Assembly (NCBI GenBank): GCA_012719595.1
Contig: JAAYAB010000112.1
Span: 1-51,383 of the forward strand
Direction of reading: 5' to 3'
DNA: 51,383 bases
DNA from: Bacillota bacterium
GTDB lineage: Bacteria > Bacillota > DTU014
The notes beneath the pieces were generated by a model, which saw only the letters and a list, made by a program, of their open reading frames with translations, searched no databases and was not told the DNA's origin. Position 1 is the stretch's first letter. The number at the start of each line of letters is the position of its first letter. Position numbers and translations under genes: made by a program. This document shows positions 1 to 8,763 of the stretch, piece by piece.

Positions 1-1512
1 CACGACGGCGGATGCGTAGGCGCGGCTGTGCCCGAGAGAGTGTGGGAAAGACGCCTGGAGATCCTCAAGGAAATGGGTTGCAACGCGATAAGGACCGCAC
101 ACAATCCACCCGCCCCGGAGTTCCTCGATCTGTGTGACAGGATGGGATTCCTCGTCATGGTTGAGGCCTTTGACGAGTGGGAGATCGGCAAATGGAAGGT
201 CTACGATCGGCGGCTGGATGTCCCTGAGACCGCATATGGATACCACAACTACTTCCCCGAACACGGTGTTGATGACCTGATCGCTATGGTGCGCCGGGAT
301 CGCAACCATCCATGTGTGGTGATATGGAGCATTCACAACGAGGTTCCTGATGAGCGGTTCCCGGAAGGTGTCGAGATATGCAAGCGTCTCGTAGATGTGT
401 GTCACCGTGAGGATCCGACGCGCCCGGTGACGGCGGGTAACTGCTGGATCAAACACGAGCCCGTGGGGACGAGCACCGAGTTCCTGGAGGCTCTAGACGT
501 AGTGGGCTACAACTACGTCGGCAGATGGCGCGAGCGGGCGGAAACCTACTACGAAGGAGACAAACGGCAGTTTCCACACTGGAAGATGATAGGAACCGAG
601 AACTCCTCCATAAGCGAGGTCAGAGGCGAGTACAGGCTCACGGATGAAATACCCGCATACTGCAGCAACATGATCGATGTAGAACGGCTGTGGAAGTTCA
701 CTAGTACACGAGATTATGTCGCAGGCGACTTCATGTGGGCGGGCATTGACTATCTGGGCGAGGCCGGTTGGCCGCGGAAGGCGTTCTGTGCCGGTCCGCT
801 GGATACCTGCGCGTTCAAGAAAGACACGTTCTACTTCTACCAGAGCCAGTGGACCAAGAAGCCGATGGTCCACATCTTCCCTCACTGGAACTGGGAGGGG
901 ATGGAGGGCACCATAGTGCCCGTGGTCTGCTACACCAACTGTGATAGCGTGGAGCTGTTCCTTAACGGCAAGTCGTATAGGAGCAAGTCCTATCAATTCC
1001 CTAGACCAGGCATGTCTGAGAGCTATGACCATTACTCGCCGCCTCGCCGCCGGTGCACGACGGGTGACCTGCACTTGTCGTGGGATGTGCCATATGAGCC
1101 GGGAGTCCTGAGGGCAGTCGGCAGGATTGCCGGCGAAGTCGTCTGTGTGGAGGAGGTAGCTACGGCGGGCAAACCCCATAGGCTCGAACTCGTGCCCGAT
1201 AGAGACCGAATGCTGCCTGATGCTCGCGATGTGTGCCATTTGACCGTCAGGATAGTGGACGACCGTGGCACTGTAGTGCCATATGCTGACAACCGGGTGA
1301 CCTTTGAGGTCGAAGGCAAAGGACGGCTCATAGGCGTGGACAATGGGGACCCGGCGAGCCACGAGGACTACGGGGCAAGCAGCTGCAAGGCGTTCCACGG
1401 TCTGTGCTTGGCGATAGTGAAACCGACACTAGAGCCAGGAGAGGTGCTTGTGAAGGCGACTTCGCCTGGGCTGGTACCGAGTGTGGTCAAGATCGTCTCC
1501 AAGTACGACTAA
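1..1512 (+). CDS. Glycoside hydrolase family 2 protein, beta-galactosidase-like (5' truncated by window edge)
   Basis: The open frame runs in from base 1, so the N-terminal sugar-binding and immunoglobulin-like domains lie outside the window. The GTG at 28 is internal, because GH2-typical residues are readable upstream of it. Counting from that GTG, the TIM barrel shows the NAIRTAHNPP segment (residues 19-28). The acid/base pair is Asn104-Glu105 in WSIHNEV and the likely nucleophile is Glu191 in GTENSS. After about residue 280 come beta-rich C-terminal domains resembling DUF4982 and the GH2 C-terminal Ig domain. The family hydrolyses terminal beta-galactosides or related beta-glycosides by a retaining mechanism. 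No signal peptide can be judged. It fits the downstream glycan locus. The exact substrate is unknown. Confidence 0.93.
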   Translation, partial: HDGGCVGAAVPERVWERRLEILKEMGCNAIRTAHNPPAPEFLDLCDRMGFLVMVEAFDEWEIGKWKVYDRRLDVPETAYGYHNYFPEHGVDDLIAMVRRDRNHPCVVIWSIHNEVPDERFPEGVEICKRLVDVCHREDPTRPVTAGNCWIKHEPVGTSTEFLEALDVVGYNYVGRWRERAETYYEGDKRQFPHWKMIGTENSSISEVRGEYRLTDEIPAYCSNMIDVERLWKFTSTRDYVAGDFMWAGIDYLGEAGWPRKAFCAGPLDTCAFKKDTFYFYQSQWTKKPMVHIFPHWNWEGMEGTIVPVVCYTNCDSVELFLNGKSYRSKSYQFPRPGMSESYDHYSPPRRRCTTGDLHLSWDVPYEPGVLRAVGRIAGEVVCVEEVATAGKPHRLELVPDRDRMLPDARDVCHLTVRIVDDRGTVVPYADNRVTFEVEGKGRLIGVDNGDPASHEDYGASSCKAFHGLCLAIVKPTLEPGEVLVKATSPGLVPSVVKIVSKYD

Positions 1513-1574
1513 TCCATCGTCGGCAATCCCAAATCGCAGACTATTCCCAGAATAATACTACTGCGACACAGAAG

Positions 1575-1588
1575 GAAATCGCGATTTC
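1575..1588. promoter_or_regulatory. Perfect 14-bp palindrome, candidate operator
   Basis: GAAATCGCGATTTC is a perfect inverted repeat in the 219-bp gap between the GH2 gene and the NHL/Yip1 gene. It lies about 145 bp ahead of the latter's start. Its position suggests a regulator-binding site for the following transport operon. No matching regulator gene is in the window. No clear -35/-10 pair was found nearby. Confidence 0.35.
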
Positions 1589-1614
1589 GCAAAGAATAGT
1601 AGTCACAAGAGTCC

Positions 1615-1633
1615 ATTTAAAACGATTTAAAAC
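1615..1633. repeat. Two adjacent 9-bp AT-rich direct repeats
   Basis: ATTTAAAAC occurs twice, separated by one G, about 100 bp before the start at 1732. Such an AT-rich duplicated element in a GC-richer context could be a promoter upstream element or a regulator half-site pair. This is inference from position only. Confidence 0.3.
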
Positions 1634-1731
1634 CCCGCTTGCTGCATGCGATAGTACTCAGTGTGCTACTCGATTGTCCAACGCCCATTGCCGCAGCATG
1701 GTGTTGGTCGGCAGAAAAGGTGGCGGATTTG

Positions 1732-3897
1732 ATGCCTGTTCGGCGTCTCAACAGATCTGCGGTGATCCTCCTCACCGTCATCCTAGGTTCTCTCTTGGCG
1801 CTGACCTGTACCAGTGAGGTTGGTCTCGCAGTTCCGTATACGAGCTACATCTATGACTTCTGGGGCAGGGCCGTACCTGCCCCTCAGGCGTACTTGCCCG
1901 CGCGCACAGTGGGAGGCGACGATCTGGGCGTCGGTAGTTTCCGTGATCTGCGTGACCTCTTCGTCGACAAGTCCGGCGATATATATCTGTTGGACAGCAA
2001 GAACGGGCGTCTTGTCATTGTGGACAGCAACTGGACAGTCCGAAGAGTCATCGACCAGTTCGACAACGGCGGAGTGCCTGATCGGTTTAACGCGCCCGAG
2101 GGTGTATTCGTTACCGACAGCGGGAGGATTTACGTCGCAGACACCGGCAATGGCCGAGTTGTAGAGCTAGACAGGTCCGGGCATCTAGTCCGAGTGATCG
2201 GAGCTCCGAGGAGTTCTGTCAGTGGCGTTATCCGCGACACGTTCAAGTTTCTTCCGATATCCATAGTCGTCGATGGCTCGAGTCGGCTCTACGTGGTTGT
2301 CAAGGGCGAGCCTGAAGGCATACTGGAGTTTTCTCCCGATGGGGAGTTTCGGCAGTTCTTTGGGGCGCCTCGTGTAACCCCGAGCCTCGCTGACGTCTTG
2401 TGGAGCAGACTTGCTACGCGTCAACAGAGGGAAAGGCTCGGCCTGTTTATCCCGACTGAGTACAACAGCATCAACATAGATGAGCAGGGGTTTCTGTTCC
2501 TAACCATCATTGAGGGAGTGGCAGCCAAAACCGAACCTATCCGACGGCTGAGTCCCAGTGGCCGAGACGTTCTGAGACGAAACGGGTTCACCGATCCACT
2601 GGGCGACCCGCTCGTCGAGCCCCCGTCGCGGTTCGTAGATGTAGTGGCTCGACAGAACGGCCTGTACAGTGCCCTAGACATGCAGCGCGGACGTGTCTTC
2701 ACATACGACCGCAATGGTCATCTGCTCTACGTGTTTGGTTGTGTGGGGCAGCAATATGGGGCGACAGCCACGCCTGCAGCAATAGACTGCTGGGGCGACA
2801 CGATCTTGGTGGCTGACAGGATCACGAACCAAGTTACGGTATATGAGCCCACCGAGTACGCGCAGCTGATCCACGCGGCGATCGAACTCTATGAGCACGG
2901 CGACTACAACGGAGCGGCTCAGGCGTGGAAGGGCGTCCTTGCGCTTAATGCCAACTACGATAGAGCGTATACCGGAATAGGTCTCAGTCACTTTATGAGC
3001 GGAGAACTCGTGGCGGCAATGGAATACTTCAAGCTTGGGAACGACCGAGCCATGTACTCCAAGGCATTCCGCCTGTACCGCAAAGACATGGCGACGAAGC
3101 ATTTGGGCTTGGTCCTATCGTGGATCCTGCTTCTTGTGATTGTCATTGCTGCGTGCGCCAAGATGAAGGTCTTCGCTGCATTGATGGAGTGGCTGAGAAC
3201 GGCGGTTCGCCGAGTGGGCAACGGCGCTGCCCGTAGGGGAGGAGTCACCTGGACCGTATGGCAATGGCTGGTGACGACCATAGCGGCGCTGGGCTTCTCG
3301 TTGCACGTGGCCATCCACCCCTTTAGCGGGTTCCATGAACTGAAGCGGGACAGGCGCGGAAGCGTACCTGCTTCAGTGTGCATTCTCGTCCTGACCATCG
3401 CAGGATTTGTCATCATTCGGCAGCACACCGGATTTGTGCTCAACGCCCGCGATTTGAAAGCGTTGAATATCTATCGAGAGGCCTCAAGCATTTTGGTGCC
3501 ATTCGGACTGTGGTGTGTGATCAACTGGTGCCTTACGACATTGATGGAAGGCAAGGGCAGCCTGAGGGATATTTCCATCGCATCGAGCTGCGGGTTGATT
3601 CCGATTATGCTGTTTAGCGTCCCTTTGACCGTTCTGAGCCACTTCATGGTCGCCGAAGAGGGATCCTTCTATTACCTTCTGATGGCTATAGCTGTGGGCT
3701 GGAGTGCCGTTTTGTTCTTTGTCGGGATGATGGAAACTCACGAGTACGATTTTGCCACGACAGTCTACACAGGCGTGTTCACTTGCGTGGGTATGGCAAT
3801 AGCCCTCTTCGTGGGGGCTTTTCTGTACGTTCTCGTCGATCAGGTTGCGGCGTTCGCTGGTGACATCTACCGCGAGCTGGTTCTACGACGGCTGTGA
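1732..3897 (+). CDS. Membrane protein with NHL beta-propeller, TPR-like segment and C-terminal Yip1 domain
   Basis: I chose the ATG at 1732 (721 aa) over an upstream frame start at 1639, because AGGTGG lies 8-9 nt before it and it opens a proper signal/anchor segment (AVILLTVILGSLLAL). Residues of roughly 50-400 carry repeated NHL-like blades (DKSGDIYLLD, TDSGRIYVADTGNGRV). About 415-470 resembles TPRs (YEHGDYNGAAQAWKGVL, YDRAYTGIG). A transmembrane helix follows, and then a multi-spanning Yip1-type domain (HPFSGFHELKRDRRGS). The propeller and TPR are probably extracytoplasmic. From what I know of related loci, this type of gene often sits beside a DUF5696 gene and sugar ABC genes, as here. 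It overlaps the upstream GTG of the next frame but not its chosen start. Function is unproven; a sensor or scaffold for the transporter is possible. Confidence 0.8.
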   Translation: MPVRRLNRSAVILLTVILGSLLALTCTSEVGLAVPYTSYIYDFWGRAVPAPQAYLPARTVGGDDLGVGSFRDLRDLFVDKSGDIYLLDSKNGRLVIVDSNWTVRRVIDQFDNGGVPDRFNAPEGVFVTDSGRIYVADTGNGRVVELDRSGHLVRVIGAPRSSVSGVIRDTFKFLPISIVVDGSSRLYVVVKGEPEGILEFSPDGEFRQFFGAPRVTPSLADVLWSRLATRQQRERLGLFIPTEYNSINIDEQGFLFLTIIEGVAAKTEPIRRLSPSGRDVLRRNGFTDPLGDPLVEPPSRFVDVVARQNGLYSALDMQRGRVFTYDRNGHLLYVFGCVGQQYGATATPAAIDCWGDTILVADRITNQVTVYEPTEYAQLIHAAIELYEHGDYNGAAQAWKGVLALNANYDRAYTGIGLSHFMSGELVAAMEYFKLGNDRAMYSKAFRLYRKDMATKHLGLVLSWILLLVIVIAACAKMKVFAALMEWLRTAVRRVGNGAARRGGVTWTVWQWLVTTIAALGFSLHVAIHPFSGFHELKRDRRGSVPASVCILVLTIAGFVIIRQHTGFVLNARDLKALNIYREASSILVPFGLWCVINWCLTTLMEGKGSLRDISIASSCGLIPIMLFSVPLTVLSHFMVAEEGSFYYLLMAIAVGWSAVLFFVGMMETHEYDFATTVYTGVFTCVGMAIALFVGAFLYVLVDQVAAFAGDIYRELVLRRL

Positions 3898-3914
3898 TCA
3901 GAGGAGGTTCTTCG

Positions 3915-6725
3915 GTGAGAACCATCGAGCGATTAGATTGGAATACGGTGGTAGTCGCACTCCTTGTCATGTCAGTCTTGGGGCTCCTGCAAGGGTCGAC
4001 GCCCTGCGATGCGAGTCTGGGTTCTGCGGACGAGAGGCTTAGTGGGTACGAGTTGGCAGAAGAGAACGACTACCTCGAGCTATGGCTCAACCGCGACAGT
4101 GCAGAGGTCGCCGTGCTCGACAGGAAGTCTGGATATATATGGTTCAGCAATCCACCTGCGCGTGCGCAGGAGGAGCGGATAGCCGAGGGAGCGCTCAAAG
4201 AAGCAACGGGGTCGCAAATCTCGCTCACGTGCTACACCCCTCGAGACCAGAGGCTGAGCCTTGAAAGCTACAATGACAGCGTGCGATATGGTCAGTTTGA
4301 GATCACCGCTATTGAAGGCGGGGTCAGGGTGGATTACACGGTCGGGCAAGAGTGGAGCGATCAAGACTTCCTGCCCATCATAATCAGCCAAGACGAGTTT
4401 CACAGGCTTATACTCGGCTCGGTGGACGAGTCAGAGCGAAGCCTCTTCCTGAACAGCTACGACCTGGTGCAGTTGGTCGAGGTAGATGAGAGCCATCCCC
4501 AAGTTGAGGTGTACCAGGTTAACCCGAGTGCTTTGCGTGGGTACACGTTTGTGTCTCCAGGCTCGGAGCTCACACAGCGGGCCCACAAGACCATGGTAGA
4601 CAACCTCGTGGATCAGCTGGTCAACGGGAGAGAGGATCTCAGTGGGAGATCAGACATCAAGAGAGAGGACATACCGCTTGCGTTGATGGATTCCCCTGCG
4701 TATGTTCTGAAAGCGGGAATCCGGTCCTGGGATAGGACGGGCATGATCGATATCCTTAGAAAGACTGGGTTGAGCCCGCTCGAGCTTCGTGGAGACCATG
4801 AGAAATACGGACTCGATCGCCCAACCCCCAATCCGATAGTGTTCCATGTCGCAGTAGAGTACACACTGGAAGGGGACAGCCTCGTTGTCCGCGTGCCCAT
4901 AGACAGCATATCGTATCCGACGAATGCGCCATACACCGGCGGTAAGCGCGGCGCCTACCCGCTGGCTTCGATTGATCTGCTGAAGTATTTTGGCGCCGCA
5001 GGACCGAGTGAACAGGGGTATATTTTCGTTCCCGACGGGTCCGGGGGGATCATAGACTTCAACAATGGCAGACACTTTGCCCCGGCATACCAGTCCCCTG
5101 TGTATGGAAGAGACAACTCACTTGACGAGTCGAGCGAGTTGCTAGCTCAGGTGGAGCGGATCTACCTGCCAGTGTTTGGAATGAAGAGAGGGGACAACGG
5201 TTTCATCTGCATCATAGAAGAGGGGCAGCCTTTGGCTCGGATACGAGCTGATGTGGCGGGTAGAGTCGACTCGTACAACAAAGTCTATCCTGCGTTCACG
5301 GTGCTGCCGCAAGGAACCTCTGCGCTCAAGGGCGTCCCGCAGTGGCGTTCAGGAGTCACCGGCGGCGATCAGCAGATCAGCATATACCAATCGAGAAAGC
5401 CCGACTCCGATTTCCAGGTTAGGTATACCTTTCTAAGTGGTGACGACGCTGACTACTCTGGTATGGCAAGGCGGTATCAGCAGTATCTCGAGCACCGCGG
5501 TGTCTTGCGGCCGCTCAATCCCGACGATGACGGCCTGCCATTCTTCCTTGAGTTGGTGGGAGCGGTTGGTGTCAAGAAGCCTGTCCTTGGGATCCCAAGA
5601 GAGATAATGGAGCCGATCACAACGTACTCGCAGGCTGGTCACACCGTTGAGGCGTTCCTCGATCAGGGCGTGTCCAACATCAAACTGGTATATACCGGGT
5701 GGATGTCCGGCGGCATCAAGCATCGCTTTCCGAAGGGAGTGTCTCTTGAGGCGAACCTTGGATCCGAACAGGATTTTCGCAGACTGCGCGACCTGCTGGA
5801 CAACCGTGGGGTGGAGTTCTACCCGATGGTCAGCCTCCTGGGAGTGTACCGGGATACGTGGTTCGACGGCTTTTCGCTAATGGCGATGGGGGCGAGGAGA
5901 CTGAACCGCAGTACGTCTCAGATCGTCAACTATGATCGAGTCACAGGACGCCCTCTGGACGATGCTGCATCGAGTCCTTACGTTCTCTCTGCGTCATGGT
6001 TGCCTCGAGTGGTTGATTCATTCGTCAGGGACTATGTGAAATACGGCATCCCAGGTCTCTCGCTGAAGTTCATGGGGACCCACGTTGACTCCGATTTCCG
6101 CGGGCGCGACGACCAATTGGTCGATAGGTGTCAAGCTATGGCAATAGTCGAGAGCCAACTTCTCCGCATCGATGAGGACTTCGGGTTGGACCTACTACTC
6201 AGCGGGGCCAATGACTACGCCCTGCGCTACGCCAGATACGTCATTAACGCACCCGAAGGGAGCAGTGGCCACAACATCGTCAACCGGGCAGTCCCGTTCT
6301 ACCAGATGGTCGTCCATGGCTATGTGGACTACGCTGGACTACCACTGAACCACTCCGAGAGCCCTAGAGTGTCGATGCTGAAGACGATCGAGACAGGTGC
6401 GAGTCCCTATTTCCAGCTCGGTGCGAGCAGCGCGTCAAAGATCAAGGACACAGCCTTTGCCGACCTGTTCTCCATGGATTACCGTGTATGGCTGCAGTCT
6501 GCGGCTAAGTTCTACGAAGCAGCTGATGAGGTTCTCGGAGATGTCCGCACGCAGAGAATTGTGCGGCACAGGGAGCTTTCAGAAGGGGTATTCGAGACGG
6601 TCTACGAGAACGGCAAATCCATCGTAGTAAACTACAGGGCTGAGGACGTTGAGCTCAGCGGCATTCGAGTGCCGGCGTTTGGATACACAGTGTTCCAGGG
6701 AGGGACGCAGGATGAGACCAACTAA
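3915..6725 (+). CDS. Secreted DUF5696-type protein, probable glycan-active TIM-barrel protein
   Basis: The start is the GTG at 3915 (936 aa), placed 7 nt after AGAGGAGG. An in-frame GTG at 3894 overlaps the previous stop and lacks such a site. A signal peptide or anchor (NTVVVALLVMSVLGLL) is followed by beta-rich domains. From about residue 540 a barrel-like region contains VSNIKLVYTGWMSGGIKH, GVEFYPMVSLLGVYRD and a C-terminal beta domain. This matches my memory of DUF5696 proteins, which accompany CUT1 transporters in polysaccharide-degrading Bacillota. Enzymatic activity is not established and I cannot assign catalytic residues. The 3' end overlaps the next permease by 14 nt, indicating translational coupling. 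Confidence 0.8.
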   Translation: MRTIERLDWNTVVVALLVMSVLGLLQGSTPCDASLGSADERLSGYELAEENDYLELWLNRDSAEVAVLDRKSGYIWFSNPPARAQEERIAEGALKEATGSQISLTCYTPRDQRLSLESYNDSVRYGQFEITAIEGGVRVDYTVGQEWSDQDFLPIIISQDEFHRLILGSVDESERSLFLNSYDLVQLVEVDESHPQVEVYQVNPSALRGYTFVSPGSELTQRAHKTMVDNLVDQLVNGREDLSGRSDIKREDIPLALMDSPAYVLKAGIRSWDRTGMIDILRKTGLSPLELRGDHEKYGLDRPTPNPIVFHVAVEYTLEGDSLVVRVPIDSISYPTNAPYTGGKRGAYPLASIDLLKYFGAAGPSEQGYIFVPDGSGGIIDFNNGRHFAPAYQSPVYGRDNSLDESSELLAQVERIYLPVFGMKRGDNGFICIIEEGQPLARIRADVAGRVDSYNKVYPAFTVLPQGTSALKGVPQWRSGVTGGDQQISIYQSRKPDSDFQVRYTFLSGDDADYSGMARRYQQYLEHRGVLRPLNPDDDGLPFFLELVGAVGVKKPVLGIPREIMEPITTYSQAGHTVEAFLDQGVSNIKLVYTGWMSGGIKHRFPKGVSLEANLGSEQDFRRLRDLLDNRGVEFYPMVSLLGVYRDTWFDGFSLMAMGARRLNRSTSQIVNYDRVTGRPLDDAASSPYVLSASWLPRVVDSFVRDYVKYGIPGLSLKFMGTHVDSDFRGRDDQLVDRCQAMAIVESQLLRIDEDFGLDLLLSGANDYALRYARYVINAPEGSSGHNIVNRAVPFYQMVVHGYVDYAGLPLNHSESPRVSMLKTIETGASPYFQLGASSASKIKDTAFADLFSMDYRVWLQSAAKFYEAADEVLGDVRTQRIVRHRELSEGVFETVYENGKSIVVNYRAEDVELSGIRVPAFGYTVFQGGTQDETN

Positions 6726-7614
6726 TCGCCTCAGGTTGTCGCTTCAACAGAAGAGAGACATTGGTGGGTATGTGTTCGTGCTGCCTTTCACCATTGGTTT
6801 CGTCTTGTTCTTCCTCTACCCGTTCATTCAGTCGATAATGTTCAGCCTGAGCGAGGTGAAGCTCGTTCAGGGCGGATTTGAGCTGGTGTACAAAGGACTA
6901 GACAACTACAGTTACGTGTTTTTGAAGCATGGAACCTTCGTCAGGGACCTTGTCGAAACCGTGCTTGCGACTCTGAAGAGCGTTCCTCTGATACTGGTCT
7001 TCAGCTTCTTTGCAGCATGCCTGTTGAACCAGAAGTTCCGCGGAAGGGGCGTCGCGCGGGCCATCTTTTTTCTACCGGTGATCATGAGTGCAGGTGCCGT
7101 CTTACAGCTAGAGCAGGTTAACTACATGATGGAACTCGCGATGGCCCAGGCTGCGGGAGGTACTGCCGGAGTAGGGGAGATCCTGGTTCCGTTCATGCAG
7201 AGCCTCAGGTTGCCGAAGTTCTTCATCGACTATATTCTCTATGCCATCGCTGAGGTGGCTGGTGTCATCAGGGCGTCAGGGATTCAGATCCTGATATTTC
7301 TTGCTGGCTTGCAGTCGGTTCCCGCATCGCTCTACGAAGCGGCGGACGTTGAGGGCGCGACGGGTTGGGAGCGCTTTTGGATGATAACTTTTCCTCTCGT
7401 GAGCCCGCTAATCCTTACCAACATGGTATACACGGTGATCGACTCGTTTACGGGAAGCACAAACACTGTACTCACCCTGGTCCGGACGACCATACTCACA
7501 GGCGCGGGATTTGGTGCAAGCGCAGCTATGGCCTGGGTGTACTTTGCCACAATAGGAGCCATGCTTGCGGTCATGATGGCTATTGTGTCAAAGAGGGTGT
7601 TCTACCAAAGATGA
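6712..7614 (+). CDS. CUT1 sugar ABC transporter permease (MalF/UgpA-like)
   Basis: The ATG at 6712 follows GGGAGG by 7-8 nt and gives 300 aa, overlapping the upstream gene. Six hydrophobic spans are visible, starting with GYVFVLPFTIGFVLFFLYPF. The cytoplasmic EAA loop that contacts the ATPase is LYEAADVEGATGWERFWMI, near residue 210. The segment between helices 3 and 4 contains an extra hydrophilic stretch rich in Met, Ala and Gly (about residues 135-165) that is unusual in length. It pairs with the permease that follows and the solute-binding protein at 8764. No ATPase is encoded here, so a shared MsmX-like ATPase is likely. Confidence 0.93.
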   Translation: MRPTNRLRLSLQQKRDIGGYVFVLPFTIGFVLFFLYPFIQSIMFSLSEVKLVQGGFELVYKGLDNYSYVFLKHGTFVRDLVETVLATLKSVPLILVFSFFAACLLNQKFRGRGVARAIFFLPVIMSAGAVLQLEQVNYMMELAMAQAAGGTAGVGEILVPFMQSLRLPKFFIDYILYAIAEVAGVIRASGIQILIFLAGLQSVPASLYEAADVEGATGWERFWMITFPLVSPLILTNMVYTVIDSFTGSTNTVLTLVRTTILTGAGFGASAAMAWVYFATIGAMLAVMMAIVSKRVFYQR

Positions 7615-7635
7615 CCTGCAGAGGAGTGATACGGG

Positions 7636-8619
7636 TTGGCTGATAGGGATACGAGCATCAGGCCCATCGCAAGGACCGTCACGCAGAGACTGCGCTTGGC
7701 TAGGGTATGGCGATGGCTGATCCATGTCGGCATGTTAGCTATCGTAGCTGGAGTGTCCTATATCATCCTGCTTCCGTTGCTCACCAAGGTCTCGGCGTCG
7801 TGGATGACCGAGGGCGACCTGTACGATGCGGCCGTGAGGTGGATTCCCCGGTCTCCTACAGTAGAGAACTACCAGACAGTGTGGCGCCTGATGAACTACC
7901 CTCGTGCCCTGGTCAACTCGCTTGGGCTTGCGCTGTGTGCCAGTGCTCTGCAGGTGGCGGCGTGTACACTGACAGCATATGGGCTGGCCAGGTTCAACTT
8001 CAGGGGCAAGGGCCTGTTGTTCACTCTTGTGATCTTCACCTTGATGGTACCTCCTCAGGTCCTCATGACGCCGCTGTACCTCAACTTCCGCTACTTCAAC
8101 ATGCTCGGTATTCTGCGAAAACCGATCAACCTCGTCAACACACCGTATCCGCTGCTTTTCATGTCGTTGACCGGTACGGGGCTGAGGAACGGGTTGTTCA
8201 TATACATCCTGAGACAGTTCTTCAGGGGTCTGCCAACAGAGTTGGAGGAGGCTGCGTATGTCGACGGCGCCGGCCTGTTCCGGACGTTCTACGCAATTAT
8301 GCTTCGGCAGGTTACGCCTGCCCTTGTTGTGACGTTTCTTTTTGCTTTTGTGTGGCAATGGAATGAGAGCTTCTACACCAGTCTGCTCATGCCGCAGTTG
8401 GAGTTGATGCCGAATGCTTTGCTGTCGATAGCGGCCAGGTACGCTGAGAGTCAGAAACTGGCCTCAGCTACTGTCGGACCCGCTACGGTGACGCCGCTGA
8501 TGCTCTCCATACTGGACGGCGCAGGCATGGTTCTCTACGTTGTGCCGTTACTGGTGTTGTTTGCTTTGATGCAGCGGCACTTTGTTGAGAGCGTAGAGAG
8601 GACCGGACTAGTCGGATAG
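7636..8619 (+). CDS. CUT1 sugar ABC transporter permease (MalG/UgpE-like)
   Basis: TTG start at 7636, about 9 nt after GAGGAG; 327 aa. The N-terminal helix (IHVGMLAIVAGVSYIILLPLL) and the periplasmic segment ending in WIPRSPTVENYQTVW are typical of the second CUT1 permease. The EAA loop reads ELEEAAYVDGAGLFRTFYAI, followed by the usual QVTPALVVTF helix. It should form the heterodimeric channel with the preceding permease, 21 bp upstream, and import an oligosaccharide or modified sugar delivered by the 8764 binding protein. The substrate cannot be read from the sequence. Confidence 0.93.
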   Translation: MADRDTSIRPIARTVTQRLRLARVWRWLIHVGMLAIVAGVSYIILLPLLTKVSASWMTEGDLYDAAVRWIPRSPTVENYQTVWRLMNYPRALVNSLGLALCASALQVAACTLTAYGLARFNFRGKGLLFTLVIFTLMVPPQVLMTPLYLNFRYFNMLGILRKPINLVNTPYPLLFMSLTGTGLRNGLFIYILRQFFRGLPTELEEAAYVDGAGLFRTFYAIMLRQVTPALVVTFLFAFVWQWNESFYTSLLMPQLELMPNALLSIAARYAESQKLASATVGPATVTPLMLSILDGAGMVLYVVPLLVLFALMQRHFVESVERTGLVG

Positions 8620-8763
8620 CATTGCAGTGTCGCTCAGCTGAGGAGGTGATGCTTGGGACTGTGATCATGCGAAGCTTGAACCCCGATCGGGAGTCGTGCC
8701 GTCGGCGGGTCAAGAAGGTTAGCAGTGACCTGTGCAACCCAATAGGAAAGGGGACGTCTTGTC

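Noticed and set aside
493-1398. 301-codon minus-strand frame opposite the GH2 gene
   Set aside because: Antisense shadow of conserved GH2 sequence.
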